From Didymella arachidicola (Eukaryota; Ascomycota; Dothideomycetes; Pleosporales; Didymellaceae): a DNA stretch of 64,000 bases. The stretch is taken from NCBI GenBank assembly GCA_016630955.3, contig CM049985.1, positions 2,914,001 to 2,978,000 on the forward strand, in the 5' to 3' direction. The position numbers and the translations under genes were made by a program. Below the pieces are notes generated by a model. It worked only from the letters and a program-made list of their open reading frames with translations. It had not been told where the DNA came from and made no database searches. Shown in pieces: positions 43,139 through 57,062 of this stretch. Each line of letters opens with the position of its first letter. Position 1 is the first letter of the stretch.

Positions 43139-44665
43139 TTACGGGGGCAGACAATGCAATGAGAACGAAGGTGGAGAGATACGAGTTGCGCAATATAACC
43201 GTTTCAAGTGATCCTGCGATATACTGACATGGAATACGATATCGTAAGATAATTTCAGATCGATGAAAACCTGTTCGGCTCAAGTGGACTGCTTGCTTGC
43301 TGCTACTTGTGCTGGGCAGTTGATGCTAAAGGAGAGCCTTGCGCGCTGTGTCGCGCTACCATATTGAAGCTGAAGCCTTCTCAATGGAAGAGGGCCTGGT
43401 TTGTGAGACAATATGGGCCTGGTAATATATGAGGTCGATTGGCGATCTATAGTCGCAGTGTAAGCCATAGTCTCTGAGATGGTCGCAGGTACCACCGAAA
43501 TGGTCACTGGCATTAGCTTGCAAAGGGGCCTCCAAAGTAGCGGTGCAAGCTACGGTACCCTCGCCCAAGAGTTCCCCTTCACCTCTCAAAGCCATAGTAC
43601 TGTCAAAAATGTGATTGCCATCGTCCATTCGAACACCATGTGCCGTGCTCCCCTTATCTCACAACAGATTGTCTACTTCAATTACCCAAATGATCGTAGA
43701 CGGGATGAACAAACGACCTGAGGGCATAGCCTTCATCTAGGAGCCACGCGTATGTTCAGAGTTACAGAAAGTGCTGTAGGGCAACAAGCTGTGAGCATGT
43801 TCCTCGACGCAACCCCGCCTTTTGTTAGTCCCACGTATCTCGACTCCTACTGAGCATCATGTAGACCATTTCAGGCAACGATAAATGCTATCTCCCTTGG
43901 AGGCATGTTCATGCTCCGAGACCGAGTCTCACTGACTAACGGCAGCTATTGATTGATGCAAATGTGCAATAGTCACTTCTGATGGATACAGGAAGATGAA
44001 TCAGCGCCAGTCGCCTGAACTATGGGAAAGGAACGAATCTTCTAGTGCTCACTTCAAATATGCGATATCGAAGACATGCCGCAAAAAACTGTAACATGTA
44101 TGCACTGAGGAACTGGGAAGGTAAAAATGTACCTTGAACATGTCGCAATTGAATGTGCACAGCATGGAGTAGTCGTGCAAGGTAGCAGACCTGCATCGAT
44201 GGCAGTTTGATGTGCTGGGACACTTCGAATCAGCAACATATGCTGATGATTGCATGTACATCTCAGGTGAAGGTCGCAATGCTCATGGAGGGAGAGGCAC
44301 GAATCTAGGCGAGAGATGACGTGCTCGAACCGACATGAAGGGCAAGAAGTTCAAAGTGGGCAACTTGGAAATTGAAGACGAGGCTTCATGATTGAACCAT
44401 GCATATCGCCAACCGGAGAATAGGGCAGGCTAGCTTCAAGTGCAAGATGTCAACGTGACCAGGTCCTAAGATATTAAAGGTCAATTACAGAGTATCCCGA
44501 GCTTGGTAATATGCAGATGTAAACCATCATCGGACTAGTCTCAAACGTGCAGGGGAATCGTGTTTAGTATAGTCTACTCGCAGACTATTAAGAATATGGA
44601 TTTTGGGTATGAACTTTTTTTCGTAACAGAATCTATCACCCTTCGGCTTACCAACTCCCCATCAT
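43139..44665. other. Gene-free stretch
   Basis: I see no supportable gene. Two overlapping minus-strand frames at 43280-43628 look weakly protein-like (VPATISETMAYTATIDRQST), possibly an upstream part of the relic at 42.7-43.1 kb. Confidence 0.35.
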
Positions 44666-45633
44666 CTACAAGTGCTCGCCCATCCACGACCACCAGCCCG
44701 CAACATCGCCAGCGTTCTTACCCTGGCTGACGTTACCACCAACGACGTCAACATTCGTACCAATCTCCCTCATCTGATCGAACTCAAAGCTGCCCTCTCC
44801 ACCTTCGCCGAGCCACTCCTGCTCCTCATCTACGTCGTCCTCGCCAGTCAGCTTAGCTCCAGCATCACGCAGCGCCTTCGCCCTGTTGTTCCTGACCGCA
44901 CTGATGGCCTTTTCAAGCTTTGTTTTGACAGCGCTCGCCGGCAATGCAGTGAACAGATCCATCTTGTTGGCCGCGATCAGCACCGGGATCTCCTTGGGGC
45001 CCTTGCTCGTCTTTGCTTTGGTGTACCTCTTCTGCAGACTCAGCAGCACATCGTGCAAGTACTCTGCAGCCTCGTTCAGACCGGCTTCCTCGTCGATAGC
45101 TGCGGCGTCCACCACGAAGACAATGCCGCGAACATTCTTTGGATCGGCGAGTGTGGAGGCTGCGTGGTTGCGAAGCTTCCCGTGGCCCGGGGTGTCGTAG
45201 ATGATGAAGCGGCGCGAACGTTCAAAGGCAGGATCGCCAGGGGAACGGTAATGCGACGAGGCGGGAACATGAGGGTCCGGCAGAAGGGCTTCGATTTGTA
45301 AAGGGGCGGTGGAGGTGTGGGTAGTGGGGACGGTACCACGTTCAGTCTATAGGAGGGTCAGTATTGCATGTTTCCAAGCATCGAATGCGCCTCTAATGCG
45401 TGTACATTGCACGTTCAGGAGGGACACACCAGAGTTGTGAACGCCGTCTTTCCTCCTCCACTGGGCCCCACGAGCAAGAATGTGGGCAGCCCTGTTGACG
45501 TAGCAGCCTTCCTGTATAGGAAAGAGTGCAGCAGGATGGGCAAGATGATGGCAATCGCGAAGGTGATCAAAATGGTCGACGGCTTCGGCGACAGCGCCTG
45601 GGTCAGCCAACTATCCTCATCGTACCAAGCCAT
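44666..45633 (-). CDS. SRP102: Signal recognition particle receptor subunit beta
   Basis: ER membrane GTPase that anchors the SRP receptor alpha subunit and so helps target ribosomes to the translocon. Exons 45633-45430 and 45346-44666 give 294 aa; the 83-nt intron has donor GTGTGT and acceptor TATAG. A single N-terminal membrane helix lies at 21-38 (ILITFAIAIILPILLHSF). GTPase motifs are G1 GPSGGGKTAFTT (56-67), G3 DTPGHGK (119-125) and G4 NKMD (195-198). The C-terminal part has the acidic insert EDDVDEEQEWLGEGGEGSFEF, usual in fungal members. The family match is firm from motif set and topology. Confidence 0.93.
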
Positions 45634-47075
45634 GTCGCCGCGATATGCAGACCAGCAGTCCCTCTCTTTCTAGATCCAGGTGCTCGGGCGGGCGCTCGCA
45701 GTAGCGCAGCTCTATCCGTATAATTGCGCAGACGAAGGAGATGCGCGCACTTCAGGCGGTGAGTTTCGTGTATTTGAAGGCCCGAGGGGCGGAATATTTG
45801 GCAGGGGCGCGCGTTGTTGGCGCTCGGGTGATGACGTGACAAAAGGGTTCGCCGGGCTCGCTCCTTCCGTCGCAGCGCTTGGACTCGATCGAAGCGTGGC
45901 AGGAGGGAAAGGGAAACTCTGCTGTGCCGCTAGGCGCTCAAAGCCGAAGCCAGGCCCGCCGCCGCTTCCATGCTTCCCCGCCGCTAACCAGACATCGCTG
46001 AGCTTCCTTGCACCTCATCTCAAGAAGTGAGAATTCATTTCTTCGCTGCAAAGAAGGAACAACGAGGACCTCATGTGGCGATTTTTGAGATCGAGGCGGT
46101 GAGTGGGCAGGCTGGCCGACTGTACAGTAGTGTGCGTCAAATTGGGAGGACTGAAATAGCATGACGCATGGTGGAGGTGTGGTGGGGCATGACTCGTGCC
46201 AAGATCCAAAGTGTGGAATGCACACGGAAGGCGAGAACGACAATTGTAGATGTGAAGGTGTAAATAAACAAGAAGGGCCGCCTACATTCACAACTATCGG
46301 AAGCTTTTTGGGGCTATATATTCATACAATTGACAAGGGCCACCGTGATTGACAACGTTCATTTCCACCACCGTTGCCCCGACATTTGTGCACCTTATCT
46401 GCTGAAAGCCCTTACTCCTAAGCTCTTATCGAAAGAGACACCATGGACATGACTAATTACTCATGCAACCGTCACCACTGTAACTACCAGGCAGTGCGAC
46501 CCTGGTCGTAACAGTCCATATAGGGAAAGGGTATGACCTTCAATCTGTACAAGTGTACCCAGAAGCTCCTTGCGCAATGCGTCCGTAGCTTGTGACAATT
46601 TTCCTGCGCCTGTATCAACACCAGTGTTGTATCGCGTGAAGGCACCATCGTGATATTGAAACGCCAAAAGGAAAGGGTACCGAAAGACGAAGGAAAAGCA
46701 AAGAGAACGTTTGCTCATGCGGATCGTACAATCGTGTCATGACAGTAACGCTAGGTGCAGGATTAAAGATATTAATGTGAAGGAGGGTAGGAAAAACCGA
46801 GGAACGTGGCGCCAAACTCCAAGACCTATGCCGCGCCAATGTATGATCAGTGAGACTATGTCGTGGGCTCGAGGCTGCCATGGATTCGCGATTGGAGGGC
46901 ATGATATGCGCCTGGCGTATTGTTCCAAGCCTCTGCCAATACAGTACTGTCGAAAGGTTCTGGTAGCGCTATCGGTTACGAAGGTGGTAGTAGGTGGGCA
47001 GTGTGAGGAAATGCCTGCAGCCATCTTTACTGGTGTGATTTTATGCGCAGCCAGCGAAGCAGACGATGCCATAGC
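45634..47075. other. Intergenic between SRP receptor beta and the VIB-1-like gene
   Basis: Upstream of the SRP receptor gene and downstream of the Ndt80-type factor. No supportable gene. Frames on both strands lack domains. Confidence 0.45.
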
Positions 47076-49445
47076 TTAGTACCCAGCATGTGCAGGCACA
47101 TCTGGATAGTACCCGCGGCTACTCTCCATGCCCTGGAACCGCCCACAGCTACCGTTGTGCCAACCCGCAGCCAGAGCTGCAGGACCTGGATATTCTTCTT
47201 TGACGATGCGTTGTGGAAGAGGTAGCGAGTGCTCGATCTTTGTTGGAATACTCTCGTAGAGGGGCGCAGGATAGTAGGAGTAATCTTGTGGGGCGTCGTT
47301 CATTTTGTTGTCGTCTGAGTCGACCATGTGTTGATCTCCGACGAGGCCCTCGTGTGGACCACCACTTAACGAGCTGGCAGAGCTGACGGAGTGGCTGCCG
47401 ATTGGACTCGGATCAAGTGAGTAGGTCGTACCACGATAGAGATTGCCACCCATCGTTGCACTGCCATTCGAGAGGCCGTTGTTGTATGACCCGAAAGCTC
47501 GTGCACCATTCGACCCCAAGCCATGATGGCCAGGTCCACCCAGACCAGATCCTCCAGCACCTCGACTGGCACCGGCGTTGTGGGGACCCTCGTGTTGATA
47601 ATGACTTGGTGATCTTCCTCGCACGACGACTGGGTGCGACGAGCGAGCGGCAACTTTTACCCACTTCGGTTCGTTGTCTCGTGCGTTCTGAACATTGGCC
47701 CAGAGTTCGACTATCAGGTGGTAATACTGCTGCTGAGCTCTACGCTTGCCGTTGTTCGCGGTGGCTGATTTGAATTGGATGCGTTCGAAGCCGTGCTGGC
47801 AGCTGCTGCTGCCATGGCTGGTGGGAGAGTATTGCTGCGAAGAGTCGTTCTCGTTCTGCAGAGGCAACTGCGGCCCTGGGACACTTGATGACTGATGGAA
47901 GTTGTTAAGCCCGTAACCGCCGTGTTCGTGGCTTTTCCCAGGCGGGGTAGGCGCAAGGAGCTCTTTTTTCATAGAAAGCTGCGGGCCCTTGTCACGCTTA
48001 GGAGTGTGCTGAATGAGTTCGATGGTCTTTCCAGCCGATCCATCGACAGCTGCAGCGAGGGAGACAGCCATAGACTGGATCTGCTCAGGTTTTTTGCCAT
48101 TCCCTTGGTCGAGGTACAAGCGAGAGTTTGAGATCCATGGACTCAAGCCGTAGGAAACGTTCACAGCGAAGTAATTTCTGCGGTAGCATGTCCAGATACG
48201 GTCGGTGGAGAAGAAGAACCCCTTCTCAACTTTCGCATCGAGGGTAGGCACAACCGTAGATCCTTCGCAAGTAATGGTACCATAGGTTTCCTGGGCGTTG
48301 AATGGTGGTGTCTCTGATGATTGCCCAGGACTCGCATAAGAAGTACTTGGATAATTGCTGTATGCCAAAGGCATGGTGTTTGACAAAACACTCCTGGGCG
48401 TATCGGGAAGTGAGTTGTAGCGAGAGAGATCAGAGTGGCGGGGCGAAAGGGTCTGAGGATGTCTGTGCAGGCCAGACGATGTTGTTGTATAGTTGTCCCG
48501 AGTCGACACGCCCATAGGCGGTGACACAGGGTTACTCAGACCTGATGATCGTGTCGGGGGTAACATAGCCGACGATGAAGTATCAGCTCTGTTGTGTTGC
48601 TGTCAGTTATCATGCATAGAGATTATGTCTGTCGCGCACAAACGCGCCACAATGGCTACCTACATGGAGGACATCCGTCGAGTCGACATATTACCGTAAC
48701 CGACACCAGAGAAACTGCTATAGTTGTTTGCTACAGGGTACTGGTTGGAGTAGGTTGTGGCCACAGTCGGAGAAAAAGATGAGTAGGTGTAAGCTAGTGC
48801 GGACGAGGCGTTGGAGCTGGGCGAGGTCGAGATGGACCCAGACCCCGAATCGGAGAGGGCAACACCAGATTGGTAACTGTTGGCAGTCAGCAAGGTCAGA
48901 AAATCAATTCTAATCGGCCCAACTGATGCGAGCGACAGCGATGTGTAACCAAGTGTAGGGTGACACAATATAAGTTGTCAAGTTAGCCAGGGACGGTATG
49001 GCAGACCCGCTAGGCTCGTCGTGTGATCATACGTGACAGACCAGCCTGCTGGGAAAGCTAGGTGTGCCATGCATCCGACATGTGTGCGACGACAGGTATG
49101 ATGAAAAGCATCGTTGACGTGTTTGTTCTGGAGCTAAGGGGTGGCCAGCATCAGGCAAAGAGGCGTCCAGGACGCAGGCTGGGTTCGGCAAGCAGCACTA
49201 CAGGGCCTGCATGCCAGACCGGGGAGCATGAGACCAATGAGAGGGGTTACTTACGTTGCGTCGGGACGGGGTGCACTGTAACGGCTTGTAATCGCGCTCG
49301 AAAGCATACCGGTCGCTGTATGAGCTAGGGTCCCGTCGCGTCTTAGCTGGTCGGGTACACCAGCTGCGAAAGAGTTATGATGTGCATGAGAGCCCATCTG
49401 GTCGATGCATGCCTCCTCTGCCGAGAAGTGGTTGTCTGATGCCAT
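47076..49445 (-). CDS. Ndt80/PhoG-domain transcription factor, VIB-1/XprG-like
   Basis: Nuclear p53-like-fold DNA-binding regulator. In Neurospora VIB-1 and Aspergillus XprG control heterokaryon incompatibility, extracellular proteases and starvation responses. Exons 49445-49255, 48876-48664 and 48588-47076 give 638 aa; introns are 378 and 75 nt. The DNA-binding domain spans about 230-440, with YGTITCEGSTVVPTLDAKVE, KGFFFSTDRIWTCYRRNYFA and NVSYGLSPWISNSRLYLDQG. HGFERIQFKSATANNGKRRA, YYHLIVELWANV and WVKVAARSSHPVVVRGRSP follow. Long Ser/Gly/Asn-rich stretches flank it. The first exon (MASDNHFSAEEACIDQMGSH) is less certain than the rest because the intron after it is long and more upstream exons could exist. 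Confidence 0.87.
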
Positions 49446-52400
49446 TGACAACGGAGGATGAAGTACTGCTCGTCCTGCGATTAGCCAATCATTTTCAGAG
49501 CTCGATGGGTTGTGATGCAGAACGACGCTGGGGACAAATGCGAACAGCGTGCGTCGGCAAGCGGTTGAGCACAGGGGAGCATACGCGCGTGGGTTGCTGG
49601 TTGTACAGGTGGCTCCGCAAGCGGGCTAGAAGGAGTGTGCGAGAGCGCACTACAGGAGCTGCAGAAATCGAAACATAAGGACCCACAGCGTGTAGCAATA
49701 AACAAGTGCGAAGCAGAACGCGCATGTTGGCTGTGTTGTTGACCAGCATAAGGAAGAGGCGCAGGCGGAATGCAGGATAAGAATGCGGAGAAAGGCGCCA
49801 GCCAGTTCATGGCTGGAGGGTGCAGCGCTTGGAAGCCGAAAAATGGAGACATCTTCTCCAAAACGCATCAATACAAAACGAAATTTGCTTACTTACATGA
49901 ATGCATTTTGCAAAAACCACTGTGTGCCTACTGTGCTGCTTTGATGTTAGATTGTTCATGATCATTTTAAGAACAAAAGAATGCATGCTGCTCCTTCACC
50001 CGGCTCTGTAGGAGAATCGTTACTTACAGGTTTGTTAGTGAGGGACAAACGGATGATTTGCTCGACCCCGTTGATATATCGTAGCGCCTCGGTTTTCGTA
50101 GCGGATTACAGTGAAATTCTCCAGGCAAGCTTCCGAGCCTGGGCCGGACTCGAGTGCAAGGCGAGCACGAGGGTGATGGTAGTCGTCGCAGCCTCGTCTG
50201 ATGCTGCTGTTGGTTCGCTTGAGAGACGACCTGGCCGGCGCAGGGGTGCGATTCGATTACGTGCCGCTTCGCAGGTACCGAAAGTGTCAAAGGTTTGGTG
50301 ATGGCAGCAAGTGGCTCGGAATGTAGAATCGAGGTTCAGTTGCAGTGGACAGGAGGATTACGCGCTCGGTTTTGTTATGCGCATCAATCCGCACCTGCTA
50401 GCTTGTTGATGCTTAGGTCTGTCGCAAGGCTTGGTCAGTAAGCGGAAGGGACGTAAGGAGTAATGGACATACTCACAGATTTGAAGTTTCGAGATACGGA
50501 TGTATGGCGTCCGTTGATGTCACCTGTTGCGGCTGCGCGAGAGCTTAAACCCTGGGATTAAACGGCTCTTCAGGGCAGGCTCCTAGACCGAACGGTGCGC
50601 TTTGCTTCTTCCCGCAGACTCCACAGATCTCGAATAGAGAACACAGACAGGTACGGTCAACAATCCGGCTACCCACTGCTCGCAAATCCTTGTTGCGACG
50701 TAAGCGGTGTGTGTGTACTCGCTGTCGTTGCTGCACTGCGACCTGTCAGTCCTTCGCATCTAACAAGGGAGCATGTCGCAATTGTAGTGGAGCTTACAGG
50801 GTTCTTCTGCAGAATCCCCAAAAGAAACGATGTAGCGTCGCCTGATTTCCGATCGTGGCTGTTTCAGCGAGGGTGTGGTCGTCAAATGCTCAACGATCTG
50901 CAAAGGCCCGGTCCACGGTACAGCCAGACTCTTATGCGTTGCTGTGCTGCGATTCGAATGCAGATCGACTGTGGTCTTATGACAATATCGCGGTAACAAG
51001 TGTTGAAATGTCAAGAGCAGTGAGGGAACTGCAATTTGGGCTCGATATAAGCGGGTGCTAGCCGTCCGAAGGGTCGAAGCATATATGCACCGTGCCTTCA
51101 GATCAAATTGGTTCCTACTTGGGGTCGTTGTACAGAGCCGCTAGGATTCGACGCTCCCGTGACGCTAAGATTCGAGGCTGGCTGGTAGGGTACCAAGTCC
51201 TGGCATATCAACAAGATAGTATGCGATGTATAGCACGTTTCCGTGAAGAGCACGGTTGTAGAAGAATGGAGTCTGTTCAAAGTGAGTTCGAGAGACGTTC
51301 GACACAAGAGAACGTGAGCATATAGAATCTGGGCAGTAGATGTACGGTTCGCAGATAGAAACCGCTACAGCTTGATCCAGAATAGTGTGAGCTGGGGGTC
51401 AGGTTCGGGATGTCTGGCTGAAAGGGGAAGTGCCTACCAAGCAAGAGTAGCCCCATAACATCGTTCAGGATGATGGATCAAGATTCAGCCCACAAGCAAA
51501 TGATCCGTATTGCCCTGCTCTCAGACCAAGACCGTTTTCCTAGCACCACGGTAGTATTGGCAAGCTGCAGCAGCGAGCCTTTCCTCAATAGGCGACTCTA
51601 TATCTCCGAGATGTCAGGGAGATGACCTGCCCCAGCGCCCAGGCTCGCGTCTTGCTCGAATGATAGCTGGCCCACGCTGAGCTTTGCATTCCTTGCACCG
51701 GAGTAGGGCCTTTGCTGTCCGTGGGAGCAATAGCTTACTCTCTTACAACGATTGGATTGGCTAGGCAGACAGGCGCATCACGGCCCCCGTGCAGCGATGC
51801 AGGAACATTGACCACGACACCACACTGGAAATGGATGGCCGACTCGACACAGCAGGACATGAACCAAGCCGTTGGGACTTTGATGTTTCATCTCGATCAG
51901 CCGCCCAAGAATAACCCATGAAGCGAACAGATGATCAGGGTTTGCTCTTGCCACGTCGACGTTGGTTGGACGCTCGATGCCCGCGGCGTCCAGTCAGCAG
52001 TGGATCAGAGGTGGGCCAAAAGCAGGCTGGGATAAAGCGCCACGGGCCGGTAGCCGCAGGTGGATGACAGGGCGAACTGTGGGTGAACGGGAAGACGAGG
52101 AATCAAAGGACTAGAGGAAAGTTTGGCTCAAGGGCCGTTCCCTGTCACGGAACAATCGTGACGCTGTAACTTGGCTCTGACAACGACGGTTTGGGTGACT
52201 GAGTTGACGAGAAATCAGCCACTGCCCACATACTGACGCCAATCCCTCTCGCTGAGGCAAGCGTGCAGCGGGTGATGCTCAGAGGTTGCATCGCCTAGAG
52301 ATTTCGGTTAGAGCTCTCACTGCGCCATGATCCGGGCTGCTTCACTCTCAACACACCACGACCCGGTAGCCTGGGATACTGCGTATTACTCCGAAAGAGG

Positions 52401-55400
52401 GCATGGCCAGTCATCGTGAGGGCTGCCGTCTAAAGTCGTCACTCACCTTTCGTTGCGCCTCGGACAAGGAGAGCGCGGCGAGCGGCATGACATTAGCCGG
52501 GGGTCTGAACGGTGAAGAAAGCGAGAAACAACGGGGCGTGAACCGGCTCGGCGGCTCCCTTGCGTAGTCGAGATGAAAAGCGATACATGATCGATGGGAA
52601 GGAGGGACGAACTTGCAGGGGATTGGAAAGGACCATCTGGTGACGTGCAGCGCCCGCGGCTAACTAGTCTCCACTTGGCCGCGCGCCAGCCCGCTTTGGC
52701 TACTAGTGGGGCTTGGCTCCTCCCGTCGTGCAGCCGTCGCCGCTGAACTCACCAACCGCTCTCACCATCTGGCCGCATGGTGGAGAACAGCGCCGCAAAG
52801 CGCTTGCTCTCCCTTACTGCGCTGCTTCAGCAATGGTCCACGCGTTCAGGGTGACATTGCTGTCCCAAACATCATTGAGCTCATGTGTCTCGCACGTTGC
52901 GGCTGGCCACACGCCCAGCGCTCGGGGCTGACCGGCGATGAGAGCACTCATCTTCGCATTGCATTCCTCAACCCACAGCTGCACAGATGTGTGGGCCAAT
53001 GGATGGGATGCGATCAGCGGCAGGCCAGCAAGCAGAGAAGACTTTCCGCAGGTGCCAACATCAGACTGACCCGAGCCACTCGACCACTCTCATGTCAGCC
53101 TGGCCATCTGACATGTCTGGGTAGAGAATGCAGAGGCAGGGCTTCCCGCTTACTTTCCGAGGTGCCTCATTGCACTAAGAGTGCCGCCTCCAGTGTGCTC
53201 GGCGCCTGCCAGAGTATTTACCGCAGCCAGGTACAACAGCCCGTTGAAGTGTAGATTCAGATGGTGGCTGAGCGGGTACTTAGGAGATCACAACTCAAAC
53301 GGGGCGTTGCAGCTCATTGCGAGGTCACAAGATGCGCAGCTTCCCTGCAGGGCGTCTCATGTCGAGGCACATCGATCTGCAGCCTCCCGCCAGACCCCGT
53401 GACGGTGATGGTCGGGCGTCCAAGCAACTGCCAGCTTCCGACACATCATGGCGACCTGCATTGACTTGACTGTTGTATCGGGAGGATTAGGAGCTGGTTT
53501 GAATTCTTGCCTTGATTGTCTCATTCGACTCGAAGACGCCAATTTGGGACCCTTTTCGCTTCCACGGTTGCTGCGGCCTGTTACACCAATGCCGCTTACT
53601 CCAGCCTTCCAGATTAATTATCGTTCAGGAAGAGCCGGTGTCGCAGCCCTGACAGGAGCACGTTACAGTGACTCGATCAAGCACTGATAAGCCGTTGCGA
53701 GGGGACCAAGGACAGCGCACAAAGAGCGCCTCCTTGAACAGGATCAGACCAATCTTAAGCGACCCAGCATCTTCGAAACGGCCTGCGGTCCGGTCATGGG
53801 AATCCACGAGTGTGTACTGAGGAGCCCGACGCTAGGCTTTGTAATGAGTCCAGTGGCGAGGGATGCGTAGCCTGCAGTCTTTGTGAGGTTGGCTTCGTTC
53901 CGGTGTAGGTGCTTGATGCTCTATGGGACACTGTATTGTCAGTCCCCTATCATGTAGAGTCCCGCGGTCTACAGTCTCTTCTTTCATTGATAGTTCAAGC
54001 CTACGGCGGCTCGGGGAATCCAAACGTCTAACAAAGGGCCTCGGTGACATATGGATCGCCTCAGGCACTGTCACAAGCGCCCGATTGGCGCACACGTCAC
54101 TTGTTACTCATTGCGGAGCTGTAAAGCTTGCATTGTTGTCTGGTACCTGATCCGAAGCTTCAACCCAACGCATGCTCCAGTCCTTTGCCCAGGCCGCGTG
54201 TCGAGGAATGAGCTGAATGGCTCAATCTACCACTGTCATGGTCCTTCTAGCGTGCTAGATGTGATGCGGTGCTCATTGCTGGCAGCGACAAGGCAACGGC
54301 GCGCTGCCAGCAAAACGACTAGGCGCCTCATCCAAAACGACCAGAACCATGTGGCAATGGCCACTCCCGGGGCGCCAGAGCACAAGTACGCTCGAATAGA
54401 ACTATTCTGTGTTTGTGTCGAGATTGCAAGCCTGGTAGCGAGACGTTGGCGTTGTACGGCGCGGCCGATAGCGTAGCGGGGATTGACAGGTTGTGGAAGA
54501 TGCTCCTGTCGCGCAAACAAAGTCTGGGTCAGCCAATGGACCACATCACACACGTATGTCACTCTTTGAACATCAAAAATCGGCGCACTAGGTGCACTGA
54601 TAGCTCAGGGGGTCGTCTTCTGGCCCAAACCGACCTCGGGAAGACCTTCTCCAACTACAACGCTTTTGAAGTGTGAGCCAGAATGTGTGAGCCTGAACCA
54701 TAGAGAGCGGTCGTCATCCATGGAGCTTCTTACTGTGTGTATGTACAATTTTGGGGGTTGCTTCAAAAATAGCGCTGCAATCACTCAACTCAGCCCATTG
54801 TCACACTCTGAGGCGGTTCGCGAACGGCTGGTCTGTGCGCTTCCAATATTACTTCGATGGCCGTCAGGTCATGTCTGGGATCACAGTCAGGGCCGTAGCT
54901 CTAGAGGCGGAGATCTTGAGTGCTCTTAGACGGTAGCTTGTGGTCTAATTCGCAGCTCGTGCAGGTATGCCCAGGCGCCAGCTTGCAGAAGTGGGCGTAC
55001 AGCACGAGCATCACCAGGGAAAGAAGCCTATCACTTAGTCACGCGTCACAAGGTCAAGTGTTATAGTCCCAGGGCATTCAAGCAAACAGCGCCACAGTTT
55101 CGCAAGATATCATTACGACAATAATTTGATAGCATATGGGCCTGCTTCAACAATTCCTTGGATGCACCCAGACAAGCTGCTCCCAGCAACCTAATCTCAC
55201 CTCATCGGGCCAGGCTGCTCATACGACCTTAAATGTATTCACTAACAAGTCAACAAAACAGTCACTGGCATCCAATGACTACAGTCAACGACGTTTTACA
55301 AACTTCTGGCGAAAGAGAACATTGATTGCCCCTGCCCCTGGGAGCTGCAGGTATCCTGTGTTTTGTGTCAGCATGACACGACATCCGGCGCAACTCAACG

Positions 55401-56144
55401 TGTAGCCTGGTCGTCGTAATCATCTTTCCTGTCGTGTGCTCATTGAGGAGTTAGGTTTGAATCTCTAAGCCTACAGCAATGCTTTTACAGCAAGCCGACT
55501 AACTCCACACAGCCACCTCCTCCTTCATGGAGCGCTTTAAATTTCCAGAATCAGACACTAGTCATGGGAGTGAGTGTCAAGTGATGCGCTCAGAACATAC
55601 TAGCCTATCTCAACACACTTGCAGCCAGGCCAACACCCTGGTCGCATTGCTCTCTAGGGTCACTGTTGAGTCTGCGCTGTTCATCACAACCACATTCAGC
55701 CATGGACATGTGACCAATGCCGCATGCGTAGCTTTCGATCTTACCATTGCAACTGAATTCTACTCAATCCAGCGTAGCAAGTGCGATAGACTGACAAAGC
55801 CGCGCCTCCACGGCCCTAACGTTCAAGCATCCCCTTTCTACATCAGTCAAGGACATCGGCACATTGCATATCCAACCCCAAACTACGTCAAGCCAGTCCC
55901 AGCACCACGATCACACACATCGATGACCTCATAATCCTGTTCGTCGTAGACTAACCGGTTCTACATTCCAGTTCAACTACATCGCAGTATCTACCAAGTA
56001 GCCGGCGGCTGCTATGATGACTGTAAGCCGATGACCTGCTCGAGCAAACTACACGGCCGGGAAATTCAACAGCAGCACAGCCCCTGGCCATCGGAGAAAT
56101 TTGACAGGCAGGTGGCAATCGTAGTGTAATCAGGTTACCAATCG
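49446..56144. other. Large gene-poor tract upstream of the VIB-1-like gene
   Basis: 6.7 kb with no supportable gene, RNA gene or repeat. The first kilobase may carry a long 5' leader and control region of the Ndt80-type regulator. Frames such as 52706-53254 plus and 55527-55934 plus are open but domain-free. Confidence 0.35.
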
Positions 56145-56405
56145 TCAGCGGGCGCCCCCGTTCTTGTGTACGGACAGGGGCCAGGCTTCGTGGATTCTGC
56201 TTTCAGGGTCTCCAGCCCACCTCTGCATTTGACTGCACTGCGAGCCCTTGAACTCCCTACTTCGGACTCTGTCGATGTAGACATCGCCAAGGTAAGTGTA
56301 CTCGGGCAGTTCATCGACGCTCGAGAAGTTGGCATTCATGATATCTATCAGCACCTCTTGCGCCATTGCGTTGCTGCCGCTCTGCAGCACATCGCTAATC
56401 TTTGT
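56145..56405 (-). other. Exon-like coding fragment of unknown protein
   Basis: A minus-strand frame bounded by stops reads as a coherent soluble peptide: KISDVLQSGSNAMAQEVLID, then IMNANFSSVDELPEYTYLGD, then VYIDRVRSREFKG, ending SVHKNGGAR and TGA at 56145-56147. Composition (D, E, N, amphipathic helix, then strands) is more gene-like than the surroundings. I could not decide on a start: there is an internal ATG in AMAQEV, or it may be a last exon whose upstream exon I could not place. No family is recognised. Confidence 0.3.
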
Positions 56406-57062
56406 AAGCTTTGCGTCTCATCAGTGCTATGTTGAACACGCGCTATGGTCCGCCTCTGGTGGTGAGTCAGTATCTTGGGTGCACTTTAGAAGTTCGGGTA
56501 CTCTAGAAGAGGTTCCTTGCATGATCTTCAATTCAATTCTATCATCCATCTACTCATGTGTTCGACATCTCCTTCTCACATCATGGTTCAAGTGCTTCCA
56601 AGTGCTTTGCAATTAATTCAAGTCGCTCAAAACCTCCACGGAGGCGTCGAAGCGCAGCTTGCGGTGGCCTTTACAGCGACCCCGTCACAACGAACTAAAT
56701 GGCGTTCAGGGCGGCGTTAGCCATGTTGTTTGGATCGACTGTATGAGATGCAGGTGTGGTCGTGGAGATATACAGAAAGGGGGAAGTCGTTGAAGGGCGA
56801 TGATTACCGCATATTCTCTCACCAATCTGCAACCTTAACAACCTCATCACTCATCAGACAAGACTTCAAGATCTCAACGATCTAGCTATTCCGCGTTCCC
56901 AGAGCCGTGATATATGCTCGCAGACATCCCAACGACATTTGCAATGCTCACTCAACGCTACGATCAACACTGAAGACCTCCTAGCTCCCTCCATACATAC
57001 CATCTCAGCATAACACTATATCAAGGTCCTCAGACTACTTTCCAGAATGCTCGTATATCAAT
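56406..57062. other. Intergenic
   Basis: No supportable gene. From about 56800 the plus strand becomes C/A-rich with many CATC and CTCA words, like a transcribed leader, immediately before the broken frame at 57063. Confidence 0.35.

Noticed and set aside
55527..55934. 135-codon ATG frame in the 50-57 kb tract
   Set aside because: Open but with Ser/His/Thr-rich random-like composition and no motifs.
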